Source: Epiperipatus broadwayi
Taxonomy: Eukaryota; Onychophora; Udeonychophora; Euonychophora; Peripatidae
Assembly: GCA_028023455.1 (NCBI GenBank)
Contig: JAQFVV010006221.1
Span: 2,610,001 to 2,674,000, forward strand
Length of the DNA stretch: 64,000 nt
Direction of reading: 5' to 3'
Below the pieces are notes generated by a model, which saw only the letters and a program-made list of their open reading frames with translations, ran no database searches and was not told where the DNA came from. A program made the position numbers and the translations under genes. Shown here piece by piece: positions 44,650 through 56,164 of the stretch; position 1 is the stretch's first letter, and the number at the start of each line of letters is the position of its first letter.

Positions 44650-45340
44650 TTTTTCTACAGCACAAGCTTTTTCATACATGCACTCCAATATATAATATAT
44701 AGAGGACTTGAACTCAGCCTTCCACACCACCATCAACTATCCATGCTATCTCATACTGCTGATACATTTCATCACACACATGTCGAAAAGATTCATGCTA
44801 AACCAGCATGCGTCAGTTGGTTCAGATTATCATCTCCACACATATATACAATCAAAGCTCAGCTTATATTAAGATAGCCAATCTTCATACTTTAAGACTT
44901 CAAACCACTCCACCCCACAACTCTTCAGCCGTCCATTTCATTGAAAATCTGAAGGTGGAATGCTCAAAGCCCACATTGGTACCATCTTCTCATCCTACCC
45001 ATGTTGATCATAAGTCACTCTGATCCCTCATGTACAGAACATAATCCATTTACATACATATACGAGGGATGGGCAGACCTTAAAACACTATATTTAATAT
45101 ATGAATTTTTTTTACAGTACATGCTTTTTTATACTTGCACTCCAATATGTAATATATAGGGGGTTGAACTCAGACTTTCACATGACCCTCAACTATCCAT
45201 CCTATCTCATACTGCTAACATACTTGATCACACACATGTCGAAAAGATAAATAATCACCAATATACAAAATTCATGCTAAACCAGCACTCATCAATTGGT
45301 CCAGATTATCATCTCCACACATATATGCAATCAAAGCTCA
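44650..45340 (-). repeat. Family C repeat copy C5, tandem dimer with dead hammerheads
   Basis: TTCATGCTAAACCAGCA occurs at 44792 and 45271, 479 bp apart. The first hammerhead region has CTGACGC and lacks GAAA through deletion. The second has TTGATGA and GAAT. Both should be inactive. Between them is the GC-richer segment shared with 8760-8930. Confidence 0.75.
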
Positions 45341-45344
45341 GCTT

Positions 45345-47510
45345 ACCAAGAAAACTCTGAGTCTTATTTTATTTAGCAAAGCATGTTGGATAGCACAAGT
45401 GCCATGGATAAAGCAATATAAATTAGCATATTTAAAAATAAAAATTCTCTCCATCAAAAGGAAAATATTAAATTCTACTTCCAGTCACAATTTATAATTC
45501 TTCAACTAATTAGATGTGCAATAATTAAAAGTTGTTTTTTTTCCGGTTACATTGCAGTTACAATAAAAAAATATTATTTCTTTATGTAGTTTTTCTTTAA
45601 AAAATAATTATTAAATTCATATTTTATGTACATGTATACCCGACTCTCTATCTTTTAGGTATACAAAATAAAATGCATTTGCACTGTTAAGAAACAAAAG
45701 ATTAATGAAACAAAGAAAATAATTATTAATTTTAGTCACGTAATTAAAAATTGTTTATAGTAAAGTGATTTATGAATATGGATTTAATATATATCCATGC
45801 AATATCTTTATCTTCTCTTGTATACATTCTTTTATATATATAAACCATCATTTTAACAAAGATACATCTTTACAATATAAATATACAAATTTATTTTTAT
45901 GTAGTTCTATAAAATTAAAATAATAGTAAAATTCATTTCACAGAAGATATTTTATTTATCTTCCTCAGAAAAAAATTCCAACTACCTAATTTCATAATAA
46001 TATTATATTAAAAGTGTTGGGTTATATTTTTAAAAAAAATGTAGTTTTTTTAAAAAAAAAAAAATCTTTGATTTAAAAGGTTAGTAAAAACTAGATTTTT
46101 ATTATGACTTTTTGATTTTCTTCCGACTAAATTAAATTAATGCCTTCTATAAAGTATATGTACTTTAAGTTCTTTATAGCTTATATATAGTTCATTCATT
46201 CTAATACTAAAACCTATTTTATAATAAATTTAATTACTGTTTTAATCATTATATTTTAAACATAATTTGTTATTTTTACTTTGTATTTTATATGTGTGTT
46301 TTATAAAATATACATAAATATATGTTAAATTTACTATCCAAAGAACAAACGCAGCATAAAGGCAATAGGGGTTTCTAACAAGCTATGTGGATGTCAGGGC
46401 ATGATTTTTACCAAAACATCCTATATTATGTAAAATCAGTATATAAAAATGTCACTACAGCTAATCAGCACATATGATAACTTCCCTTTCCAAAAACGAG
46501 TTTAAAATTGTTTATCACCTCTTCTCATAACTTATTTTGATTCGTATCTTAGATTTTACCGACACAAATTTTAAAGACAAATTTGAATGTGTATTACATT
46601 TGGGGTTTCACTCTATTTATTGAAATATAAAATTTTTTATTATAATGTCACAAAGACTCTTAAACTTTAATATGTAGCATTAAATTAATTAGCTAAAATA
46701 AATTATGTTAAGAGAATAAGTAGTGTAAAGTATTACTAATGATAATCATATATTATACATCTTGGCTATAGTATTCTGTCTTGATGTATATCTGTCTCGG
46801 GCAGAGAGTAAATTATTTAAAAATTTTATTAATTTTAAATTAAAAAAAAAATTAAATTAGTTAAAACTTAATTTGACATTAAGTAACAAGATTTAAAAAA
46901 AAAGAAAACTTAAAAGTATTCAAACGGTCAACAATAGGTTTATATCTTTTTAAAAAATTGCTGAATATTAAAAATGATTTACAAATCTTATTTCAAGGAT
47001 AAATAAAATTTATTAATTTATCTTTACAGTTTATAAGCTCAAACAATGCACTTTTTTGTTTTTTGCCTCCTGGAATCAAAACTTTATAAAACATTATTTT
47101 AAAACAAACGCCTAAACACAAGAATCAACAAAAAAGTTCACCAAAAAAAAAAAAATATATATAAACTTACGCGCGTGCGCACACACATCATAAGATTACA
47201 TTTTCTTCGATTATTAGCCATCCACTGAAAAATACTCATTCTGAATTTGTTCTTATACTTCCAACCCATAGTTTTCCTTATTCTCATCACTAACAGAAAA
47301 CTGTATTTTATTTATAGAATTCGCATAAAACGATTTTAGTTGTCATTTGACATCAACTTTTTTTAACAATATCTTTAGGGCATTTTTAGCCTCTTAAATT
47401 TTTAATTATAGAAGCGATTCATACTTCTTTATTAATTATTTTTTGGACTATTTCCATAATTTAATATTAAGAAGTGAATATCTTTGGAAAAATTTTAAAC
47501 TTAATTTAAA
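45345..47510. other. AT-rich stretch, nothing recognised
   Basis: Only homopolymer runs and short AT repeats were seen (for example near 46020-46065 and 47145-47165). There is no supported gene and no clear copy of the named repeat families. Confidence 0.5.
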
Positions 47511-47514
47511 TTAT

Positions 47515-47600
47515 CTAACAGCGGGTCGTGTGAAAGTCTATGCTCATATACCCTATATATTACATATATTGATACAGGTATATAATAAGCCTGTATGTCA
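47515..47600. repeat. Family C fragment C6
   Basis: Contains GGGTCGTGTGAAAGTCTATG, CTCATATACCC and the AAGCCTGTAT end of family C. The hammerhead part is missing. Confidence 0.6.
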
Positions 47601-47634
47601 GTTATTAAATTACCTAAACACATTCAACTGTTAA

Positions 47635-47825
47635 TAATAATACCCATGTTAATATTTAGCACAACGTTTTGACTGGTATTATTCTTCTCCCTTCTTCAGG
47701 TGTTGCTAGTCTGACCAGTGACATTACTAGTATAGAAATCGAACCTGGATATTTAAATCCTTAAATATTTAATTTTAAAGTAACAATCTAACTAACTGAA
47801 CTATTCTGACAAAGGTCATATATTT
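47635..47825 (-). repeat. tRNA-like SINE, family E copy 1
   Basis: The minus strand has a box A-like TTCAGTTAGTTAGATTG and CAGGTTCGATTTC (box B), then CTGGTCAGACTAGCAACACC, TGAAGAAGGGAGAAGAAT and CAAAACGTTGTGC. A diverged copy is at 57695-57850. RNA polymerase III origin is inferred from the two boxes. Confidence 0.6.
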
Positions 47826-48061
47826 TGCTTTAAGCCCTTCTCAATATATAACATACGTGTGTCTCTCCGTATGATATCTTGTAGTCTCTAATTTCTGCAT
47901 TGCTTTATATAAATCATAAAAATATTATAGTAGATCAAAGTTATTAATTACTCCTTTTCACTACCACATTGACATATTTTGCAATAAATCTACAATAAAA
48001 GTGCCACATCCAAGCTTAATTACTAAAAATTTCATTATTTCATTCCTTATATTTTTATCTT

Positions 48062-48300
48062 ATTAATTATTTGGACATATTGCTAGAAGAGATGATAATA
48101 GATAGACAATTAAAATCTTAAAGGGGAGTCCAAGAGATTGTAAAAGATCCAGAAAGAGACCACATTTGAGATGGATGGATGAAATAAAGTGTGCAGGGAT
48201 GATGTGGAGAAGAGAAGCTAAAGATCGGAAAAGATGGATTAAACTTGGAGAGACCTTCATCCTGCAGTGGATAGATAATGGTTGTTGATGAGGATGATGA
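48062..48300 (+). pseudogene. RTE LINE 3' end fragment
   Basis: The plus strand matches the end of the LINE ORF and its tail (GGACATATTGCTAGAAGAGA at 48071, CATCCTGCAGTGGATAGATA near 48257, GATGAGGATGATG). It keeps the C-terminal frame lost from the copy at 41012 and so shows what that copy is missing. Confidence 0.75.
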
Positions 48301-49057
48301 ATTATTTGTATAGAGGGATTAAAAATTTTTTTCAATGTAATTTTGTTGTATGCTTTTTGTTTCATAGCTTTCTTATATTTTTCAAAAATCTGAAGCCTCC
48401 ATTTGCAATATTTAAATGACTTAAATAATTTTTGTTTATTTTTATTCACACATGTTACTTTTTCATTTAATGTACAAAATATTGTAAAAAGTTTGAACAG
48501 ATGGCATATTGCCTTACACCACTATCAATGTTAAACTTATTATCTAATCATTTCAGTTGGATTTGGGCAAATATTATTCAGAATTGTCAATATTCTGCAT
48601 CTATATCTTGATATTCCAAATCATTGCAAAATATTAACAAATTCAATGCATAATGGTAATTCATAATCATTGGTCTTTTGGGTAGTATATTTCAATAACG
48701 GTCTGACCTAAGAACATTTAAACTTGATTCGTTTTTTGACTTGGTTTGAATGAAAAGTTATTTGTAGATGCTTTGTAATAATTTTAATCACATATATCGT
48801 TAAAACTTTTTAAAAACTTTTAAAATATCAATATCATTACTGCATTTTCCAAGTCCTCTTCTATATTTTAATCATTATGTTTAAATATTTTCTTTATTTT
48901 TTTTTTTTAGCTTCTTTTAAAATATTTATGATTTATTCATTCTTGGATTTGCATATCTCAAGGTTTTTATTTATTTATAATGTTTTTTTTACTTTGTGTT
49001 GTTTTCCTAGTTTTTATAACATTCCATATTGTTATTATTAAAATATCTTTTTTCTTA

Positions 49058-49181
49058 GTCTGAAGCTATCCTAGTGTTTTTCTGAGGAGTGTCAAAGCAC
49101 AAAACCATTGGTCAGAGCTTGAGGGGGGGGTTTCTTGACAGAGATATTTTAAATGCTTTCTCTGGCAATGCTCATTGTTTA
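49058..49181 (+). repeat. Family B 5'-truncated copy B4 with 14-bp target duplication
   Basis: TATCTTTTTTCTTA at 49044-49057 and 49182-49195 are perfect. The 124-bp insert begins in the middle of the family sequence (GTCTGAAGCTATCC), just upstream of the hammerhead, and runs to the 3' end. This 5' truncation is typical of target-primed retrotransposition. Confidence 0.85.
49071..49125 (+). ncRNA. Hammerhead ribozyme motif, family B, G12 mutated
   Basis: ATCCTA, spacer, CTGAGGA (49082-49088), GTGTCAAAGCAC hairpin region, AAAAC in place of GAAAC, CATTG, GTC, then AGAGCTTGAGG. The CTGANGA box and NUH triplet are kept, G12 is lost and stem I has weakened. Confidence 0.5.
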
Positions 49182-49890
49182 TCTTTTTTCTTAATATTAA
49201 TATATTTTAAGCCTTTGATATTTTGCTTTCAGAAATATTTCATTAATATCAGGGATGATCCCTGTTGAGTCTCATTTTATAAATATCCCCATATTTAATG
49301 CTTTAAGCGGTATATATTTTTTATTAATTATATATATATATTTGATCGATTTTTATATAAAGTGTGTGATGTCAATAAAATGTTACTGTATGTTGATATA
49401 TTTTTTTCTTTCTGCTATTTGTCAGTTTTGAATGAGTAATAGAGTTCTGTATGGCTAAGCATAGAGGTTCTCAAGAGGTTAAAAACTTGAGCAATTAACC
49501 TTAGAATTTTTTTATTATCAAATAATAGCTATATTATAATCAATAATCTTCGAATTGGAATCATCGTTAAAGTTTTTAACATTTTAAAATGATTTGTAAA
49601 TTCTAGTTTAAAATTACTGGAGTATTTTTGGAGATTAAAAACCTCAAAGTTATTTCTTTCTTTAATATTTTTATCTTTATAGTTTTTATAAGTTTTTAAA
49701 AATCTTACTAATTAATAATTATTTCTTTATTGAATTTATAAACTATTCAGTATTAACTTATACTAATAGATAGACAAATAATGTTTACTTGTACTTTTCT
49801 TATTTTTATATATATAATAAAATAAATTCTATAAAAGTGAGTAGATAATTATCAACTATTACACTAATAAATTTTGTTATAAAACCACAT

Positions 49891-49936
49891 CGATATAGTG
49901 TATCTTGACGTGCTTTGGCAAAGATACACCATATCG
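49891..49936. other. Short perfect-arm hairpin
   Basis: CGATATAGTGTATCTT and AAGATACACCATATCG pair with one mismatch around a 14-base loop. No T-run terminator or gene is adjacent, so its role is unknown. Confidence 0.5.
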
Positions 49937-50064
49937 AAAACCTGGTTTAGCAAAGTAATAAATATTGTTTTATACCAAAATTTATTATGTAATAATTGTT
50001 AATTATCCATATATTCTTACAGAATTTATTATATTACATATATATAATTTATTAATATATAAAT

Positions 50065-50490
50065 ATATAGGTCCCTATCTTCGCATTTTTCAGACGTATA
50101 TTCCTGAGGTTACAATCTTAGTAAATATTACTTAATATAATAATGTGCGTTTAAAATAAATTTATAATTACAACTCTAAATTATCGTAATAGATTTCTTA
50201 CTATAAGATCTTTCCATTGACTCGTTGTAAATCGAAAGATTTCGCGAGTAATAATGTATAATTGGAATTGTGGACTTAATCAGTGAAGTATTGAATAGCT
50301 TCACGCTCTTAGATCAAACCGCTTCAGCTTCACCTATTCTTATATAAAAAAAGTAGGTTGAAGTAAAGAAGGGTTCCCCTCTTTTTTCCCAAGGCGTAAG
50401 CTTGTGATTTAGACCTGTAGAGGTCCCTATCTTCGCATTTTTCAGACGTATATTCCTGAGGTTACAGCCTTAGTAAATATTACATAATTT
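50065..50490 (+). repeat. Repeat family D, tandem-ended copy
   Basis: GGTCCCTATCTTCGCATTTT occurs at 50071 and 50422, about 350 bp apart, each followed by about 40 further matching bases. The interior (50190-50430) is related to 61680-61925 on the other strand. It may be a solo LTR or another tandem-unit element. No hammerhead core was found. Confidence 0.55.
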
Positions 50491-50949
50491 ATTCCTTTAT
50501 ATATATAAATACATGAAAGCAGTCAGCACTTAAATCATACCAACATCAATAGCAAACAACAATCTCAATCTGTTGTCAAGACATATATATATAAGTAAAG
50601 TCGTTTTTGCCTTTTCATACCATCTATGATATCTTTAAACATATTTTGATTTTCTTTATTTTGTTTAAACAGGCTTTCCATGATCTCTTTAGTTTCCTTA
50701 TTTTGTGTTTTAAGATCTTCACTTTGTTTTTTAAACTTTCTTTTCAATTCTGTGTTTTGTACTTTCACTTGGCTTTTCATTTCTATGAACATGATTTCCA
50801 TGTTATCTTTATTTTCTTTTTTAAGATCCTCACTTTGTTTTGTATATACATACAGCTATTCATGGAGTAAACAAGTCCAAAAATCAGTATTACATATTTG
50901 ATAAACTGTAATTTATTTATGGATTTGTTAAAATTGTTAGAATATATTT

Positions 50950-52575
50950 ACATAAGATGACATCTTGAAATGTGTTAAAGAATTCTATAAGCAATTATAT
51001 AGTAATATGGAATAAGAAAACAAAGTATCCCTTAGTATTATGACATCTTATGAATTGCCAAACATTTGTGAGACATGCAATTAAATCTATGAAAAATAAA
51101 AAAAAACTATAGGAAATGATGAAATTATAAGTGATATCTTAAAAAAAGTAGGTGAAGAAATAGGCCAAAATGTGACAGAACATCAATTTGTCTCCTCCTA
51201 CACAACCATCCAATACATCAAATGAAATGATTCAAAGAGAAAAATAAAGAAGGCTTGCTATATACCACAACATACAAATGCTATCAATGTACTCATCCTT
51301 CCCTCTCTCCATAAAATAGCTGCTCTAATTTAACTATTAATATTGGATTTAAATAAATTTAAATCTCTGCAAATACATTCAATTACACTCTTCTCTCCAT
51401 TATGATTATAGTTCATCTTGCTATGAATATGAAAAGGCCATAGGCCATAAGTTTTTGAAAGCACTAAGCCATATTTAATTTATAGAAATAACAAGCTTCT
51501 TTATAGTTGCATATAAGTACACTTATTACATTTATTATATACCAAATCTATAAGTAATAAAGATGTATCAGATGAATAGAAGAATGCAGTAATAATATTG
51601 ACATTTAAAAAAAGATAATAAATAGGATAAATTACAGACATCTAGGTCAGTTCTAGACTAAACCTTTACCAACATAATTATATCTCATCTATGGTAAATT
51701 TTAGATTTCAACCAACCAAAAGAATAAGTTGGATTTAAAAATAGTTTTAGAACAGTGGTTCAATCCAAATATTGAGAGAAATTATAATCAATAGTATGAA
51801 TTGCTCTTATTCTTTGCATTTTAGATTATGGAAAGGTATTTAATTTTATATTTCTATGCTAATTAAAGCATTAGAGCATCAATATATACAACTGGGATAT
51901 TATTATATTTTGAAGAATATTTATCAAAATACAAAAGCATTGGTTAAATCATGCAGTGATGCTAAGAAGATTAACATTAAAAAGCTATTAAAACAGGCAA
52001 AACTCTATATATGTATTGCCACTCAGTGCAAGTCAGAGAAATCAATGGATGCCAGAAGGCTTGAGCATAAAATCCCTATCTAGTGCCTACTCATCCAATA
52101 TCCCCAGATAAGTTTCCATCTTGTGGCCTTCATGATCATGAGATGTTTATTAACATTAAAATGGGTATACAACAGTAATTCAATATCTCCAAAACTTTTT
52201 ACATCAGTTTTACAAAAAATATTTTGTGGATTAAAATGGGAGGCTAATAGAGTAAAAATGTAAATGGAGATTATTTAAGCCATTTCGAATGTGAAGATGA
52301 TTTTTTTCAAAAATAATGCTTCAGAACTTCTGGAAATATTATGAATTATCAGATGAAAGGAAGAAAGTAAGATTAAAGATAAATGCTAAAATAACTCAAG
52401 TGTTCAGTGGATTTTCTCAGAAGAAAAAAATAAAGATTCATAATAATGAATGAGAAGTTAATAACTATAAATATCTTGGTCAGATTATTAACATAGGTAG
52501 AAAAAAAATGGATGAAATTAACTATGAAACTAAACTTGGATGATGCTTTTGATAGAAATAACAGTATTTTTTTAA
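50950..52575 (+). pseudogene. Degenerate RTE LINE reverse transcriptase
   Basis: The plus strand follows the ORF of the intact copy from the EDFYQELYSNKEQ region (about 50980) through GNDGIIIDILKEAGEE (about 51115-51165), PDDWKNAVL (about 51570), QPREQAG and the GVRQGDS region (about 52165), to YKYLGQIIN (about 52475). Frames are broken. It is interrupted at about 51180-51470 by unrelated sequence and at 51983-52148 by family A copy A12. Confidence 0.75.
51983..52148 (-). repeat. Family A truncated copy A12 with 13-bp target duplication
   Basis: ATTAACATTAAAA at 51970-51982 and 52149-52161 are perfect and restore the LINE sequence when the insert is removed. The 166-bp copy has the 3' half of the hammerhead (GGAAACTTATC on the minus strand) but no CTGATGA. 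Confidence 0.85.
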
Positions 52576-52599
52576 TAACATAATAATATACAATCTGTT

Positions 52600-53890
52600 T
52601 TGCTGCTGCAAAATATTTTTCAAATTTGATCATTCAGTCATAACCTTTTTTTTTTTTTTTTTTTTTTTAGCAATTTCATAAAAAAATAATTTTCATAAAA
52701 AAACAAAACTAAAAATAATGAACAATTATAAAATGAAACTTAAAAACTATTACTAACTTACTCTGAATTAATCACATCAAGGATTAGACAAGTATCAAAC
52801 ATGTACTTATAAATGAATGCAGAACAAATTATTTTTTAGTTTGACTCACTAAATTTAAATTTTTTATAATTTTTTTTCCTGAACACTAATAAAGATTTAG
52901 GTTTATATTTTATTTTTAAAATCAAGTCTCCAATGCATTATATTTGGTCCTACAATGGGTTACACTTGGCACATATGCCATAGGTTGGGTATTCCTGCTT
53001 AAAATTTTTTTCCCATGAAAAATAAAATTCCATGATGTTTAAAAATGTAATAATTATATTAGATCTGATGAATAAAAAATAGAAAAGAATTTAAAAAAAT
53101 AAAAACAATTCAGAAATATATATTTTACTGTGAATCTTCAATGATGACGATAACACATTGAAAACAATAATAAATATTAAATAACATAGTCGTTACATTC
53201 AAATGTAAAATGAATCTATTTACATTAGCTTTTTCAGTTTTTATAAGACTGATCCTCTAATTATATTCAAATGAACACATCCCACTCAGTAGGCTATTCA
53301 TTAAAAGTTAATAAAAATATTTATTACCTGCATTCTTTTAAATGCAGGATTATTTAATAAATTCCAGTCAAGTAAAATTTTTTTATAATTATTGCATTTC
53401 ATTATCAGCAAAATTATGTTTGTATAATAAAATCAAGCTCAAATAGTAAGAATAAATTATAGTTATTTTTAGTTGTCTTATTTATGATTATTTTATGCAT
53501 AAATTTTGTAATATCTGTAGCGTACATATGTTTTTAAATTCAATTATAGGTAAAGTTTACATAACTTACATTTGTTAAAAAAAAACGAAAACAAAAATTT
53601 AAAATATTTACAAATATAAATGCATAAATATCCTATAAATAAAGTTATCAAAATGAAAATACACTCATAATTAAGTAGTATGATATTTAGACCAGATCAT
53701 TCACAGGCACAATTTATCATAATTTATGATATCAATTATATTAACAATTTAATTAGTAAATTATTAATAAAGACATTTATTAAAATACATATAGATGATA
53801 ATTAAATTATTTTTATTTATTAATTAATTACATACTAAATTTATCTTGCTCTATTTACTTAGATTGGTATATTATGTTTTTAATACTAAC
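52600..53890. other. AT-rich stretch, nothing firmly recognised
   Basis: No supported ORF. A short motif near 52970 (TTGGCACATATGCCATAGG) resembles 13588-13612 and may mark another dispersed repeat. Confidence 0.4.
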
Positions 53891-54011
53891 ACAAAGATCT
53901 GGAACATTAAAACAGGCAAAACTCACTATACGTATTGCCATTCAGTGCAAGCCAGAGTAATCAATGGATGCCAGAAGGCTTGTGCATAAAATCCTCATCT
54001 AGTGCCTACTC

Positions 54012-54070
54012 ATCCAATATCCCCAGACTAGTTTCTGGCTTGTGGCCTTCATCAATGAGTAACTTTGGAT
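54012..54070 (-). ncRNA. Hammerhead ribozyme motif, family A, C3 mutated
   Basis: The minus strand reads ATCCAA, AGT, TACTCA, TTGATGA (C3 to U), GGC-CACAA-GCC, A, GAAAC, TA, GTC, TGGGGA, TA, TTGGAT. A single core change. Confidence 0.65.
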
Positions 54071-54485
54071 CTGAGAGCACTGCATCTAGATCTTAGGATC
54101 TAATGCAACCCTCCAGCAGCCACCTTTTAGCTCTGCTTAACTACAAAACTATGAGTCTTAAGCTGAAAACACCTTAATATTTTCAATCCTAGCTCAGTAG
54201 CTTATATAGTCATATAAGTCTGAACTCAGTTCAGTACCTATACATTTTGGTGCCTTTAGTTCTTTAATAACCATAGCCACCATTATCCTATTAGGCAGGA
54301 TTAGTTTTAAGCCAATAAACATCACATGATCACCATTTCTTATGCTTTCTCATAACTGTTATTAAAACAGGCAAAACTCACTATATGTATTGCCACTCAG
54401 TGCAAGCCAGAGTAATCCAAAGCTCCTCATTGACGAAGGCCATGCCAGAAGGCTTGTGCATAAAATCCCCATCTCATGCATACTC

Positions 54486-54544
54486 ATCCAATATTCCCAA
54501 ACTAGTTTCTGGCTTGTGGCCTTCGTCAGTGAGGAGCTTTGGAT
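54486..54544 (-). ncRNA. Hammerhead ribozyme motif, family A, intact core, GUU triplet
   Basis: The minus strand reads ATCCAA, AGC, TCCTCA, CTGACGA (N7 is C, allowed), A, GGC-CACAA-GCC, A, GAAAC, TA, GTT, TGGGAA, TA, TTGGAT. GUU is a permitted but usually slower cleavage triplet. Inner stem I has one mismatch. Confidence 0.65.
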
Positions 54545-54639
54545 TACTCTGGCTTGCACTGAGTGGCAATACGTATAGTGAGTTTTACCTGTTTTAATAA
54601 CAGTTATGAGCAAGGATAAGAAATGGTGATTATGTGATC

Positions 54640-55855
54640 AGGAACCTTATTTTTAATATTTGATGAATTTATAGTTATTTGTCTATAAATCGATTAAAGC
54701 TTCCGGTTACTTCAGTAGCACATACATTCAAACAATTTTCACAGTTTTATTCTCTTTCTGAATGTCTATGGAAAAAAAAGTCTGTTTTATGTCACTAGTA
54801 CAAATACAATATATAGGTATATTTGGAATACGTATTTAAAAAAATATACATAGAAATAAAAAATAAAATGAAAAAACCCTCTACAAGACAACATACTAGG
54901 CTTAGAATTAGTTTGGACTATAGAAGAATATACATAAAGACTAATTAGTGTAAGCAAAGACGTTTAAATAAAATAGTGGATTTTTAAAAATCAATAAATA
55001 ATGTAAATTGTTGCTTATTATATGTTTTTATATCATTAATAATTCAAATTTAATAAATAAATAATTCAGATTTAAAAAATAGTACTATTAAAAAAATATT
55101 TATATATTAAGTTTTTTTACTCCCTTAGGTAAGCAAAAATTTGGTTTAGAAAGAGAAATTGGTGTTTTGAATACTATTACTAAATAATATCTGTTTTAAA
55201 CATTGGACAAAGCTAATTAAATTAAAATATGTTTTAAAAATGTATGCATTTTAAATTCTTTTTCTAAGTTATGTAAAAAATATAGAATCACCAGTACAAT
55301 AATGTATTACAACTTAATTTATAAATATCAAACTTTCTACACTCGCAACTTTGACCTCTTTTGATAAATATATTATTGATTATTACTAATCATTTATTAT
55401 TATACTATGATGGTTCCATTTGATATCTATTGGTTTTGTTGGTTATTATTTGCCATAAACCTTAAGATAATTTATTTTAGCATTAATAATAATAAATCAA
55501 AGTAAAAAATGTGACTTGTTGAGAGAGAAAAAAAGACTTTGACTAGAGAACATAAAATTCTGTTAAATAAATTGATTGATTTGACTGATACACTATTGTA
55601 GTTCATATATATATACATATTAATTCTAATATTATTATGGATAAATGATGAATTCATAATATTATTTCTGGAATTTTCTATGTAATAAAAATATAATAGC
55701 TAAATAGCTGACGTTTCAATACAATAATAAGTACTTTTCTCAGAGCTTCTTCTTTCTTAAATCATAAGAATGTGTGTGATAAGATTTAAAAATCATTTTT
55801 TTTTATTGAGAATTGCTCTAAAAAACTTCAAGAACAACTGGATCAATTGTATCTT
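54640..55855. other. AT-rich stretch, nothing recognised
   Basis: No supported ORF, RNA gene or named repeat was seen. Confidence 0.5.
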
Positions 55856-55859
55856 AAGA

Positions 55860-56160
55860 CATATCATCATCATCATCATCAATAGTATTCTGTCTCATGG
55901 ACAAGTCCAGAGAGTAGTCACATCAATTCAACCATTTTTCACTCAATTCTCTTTATTGCCCAGCTCTTCAACTCTATATAACTCTTTCCATCTCTTATAT
56001 CATCTAATTTTTCCACTTTCTTCTTGCTTTCGCTCATCTTCATTAAACTATGCTTTCTTCTTAATAGATGTCCAATCTACTTTCCTTTTCTACTTTTAAT
56101 TTCCTCAATCAATATTCAAGATTCAAATATTAATCAAAATAAATATTTCTTGGTATTCCA
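55860..56160 (-). repeat. 3' end of another LINE, short-repeat tail
   Basis: The plus strand shows CATCATCATCATCATC at 55864, then a pyrimidine-rich stretch (TTCTTGCTTTCGCTC near 56020). This is the look of a LINE 3' end in minus orientation with a TGATGA-type tail. The sequence differs from the RTE family at 40875-44060, so it is probably a second RTE-like family. Confidence 0.45.
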
Positions 56161-56164
56161 ATAT

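Larger units (their letters stand above)
48395..49790 (-). pseudogene. Degenerate RTE LINE internal fragment
   Basis: The minus-orientation remnant follows 41660-42960 of the intact copy in order, for example TTTAAATGACTTAAATAATT at 48412 and the TTTGGAGATTAAAAACCTCA region at 49628. It is interrupted by family B copy B4 (49058-49181). Confidence 0.6.
53906..54635 (-). repeat. Family A tandem copy A13
   Basis: AAAACAGGCAAAACTCACTAT occurs at 53909 and, with one change, at 54364, giving a 455-bp unit spacing. The first unit has a hammerhead at 54012-54070. The second has an inverted partial piece (54415-54450) and another hammerhead at 54486-54544. It is the clearest evidence of tandem units joined head to tail. 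Confidence 0.85.

Noticed and set aside
52373-52633. 86-codon minus-strand hydrophobic ORF as a possible DUOXA N-terminal exon
   Set aside because: It overlaps the RTE remnant and a poly-T run and lacks the conserved PGIRG-type segment and suitable splice phase.
54415-54450. Plus-strand TTGACGA near 54440 as a separate hammerhead
   Set aside because: It is only the inverted partial copy of the unit's own 5' half and lacks GAAA and the triplet.
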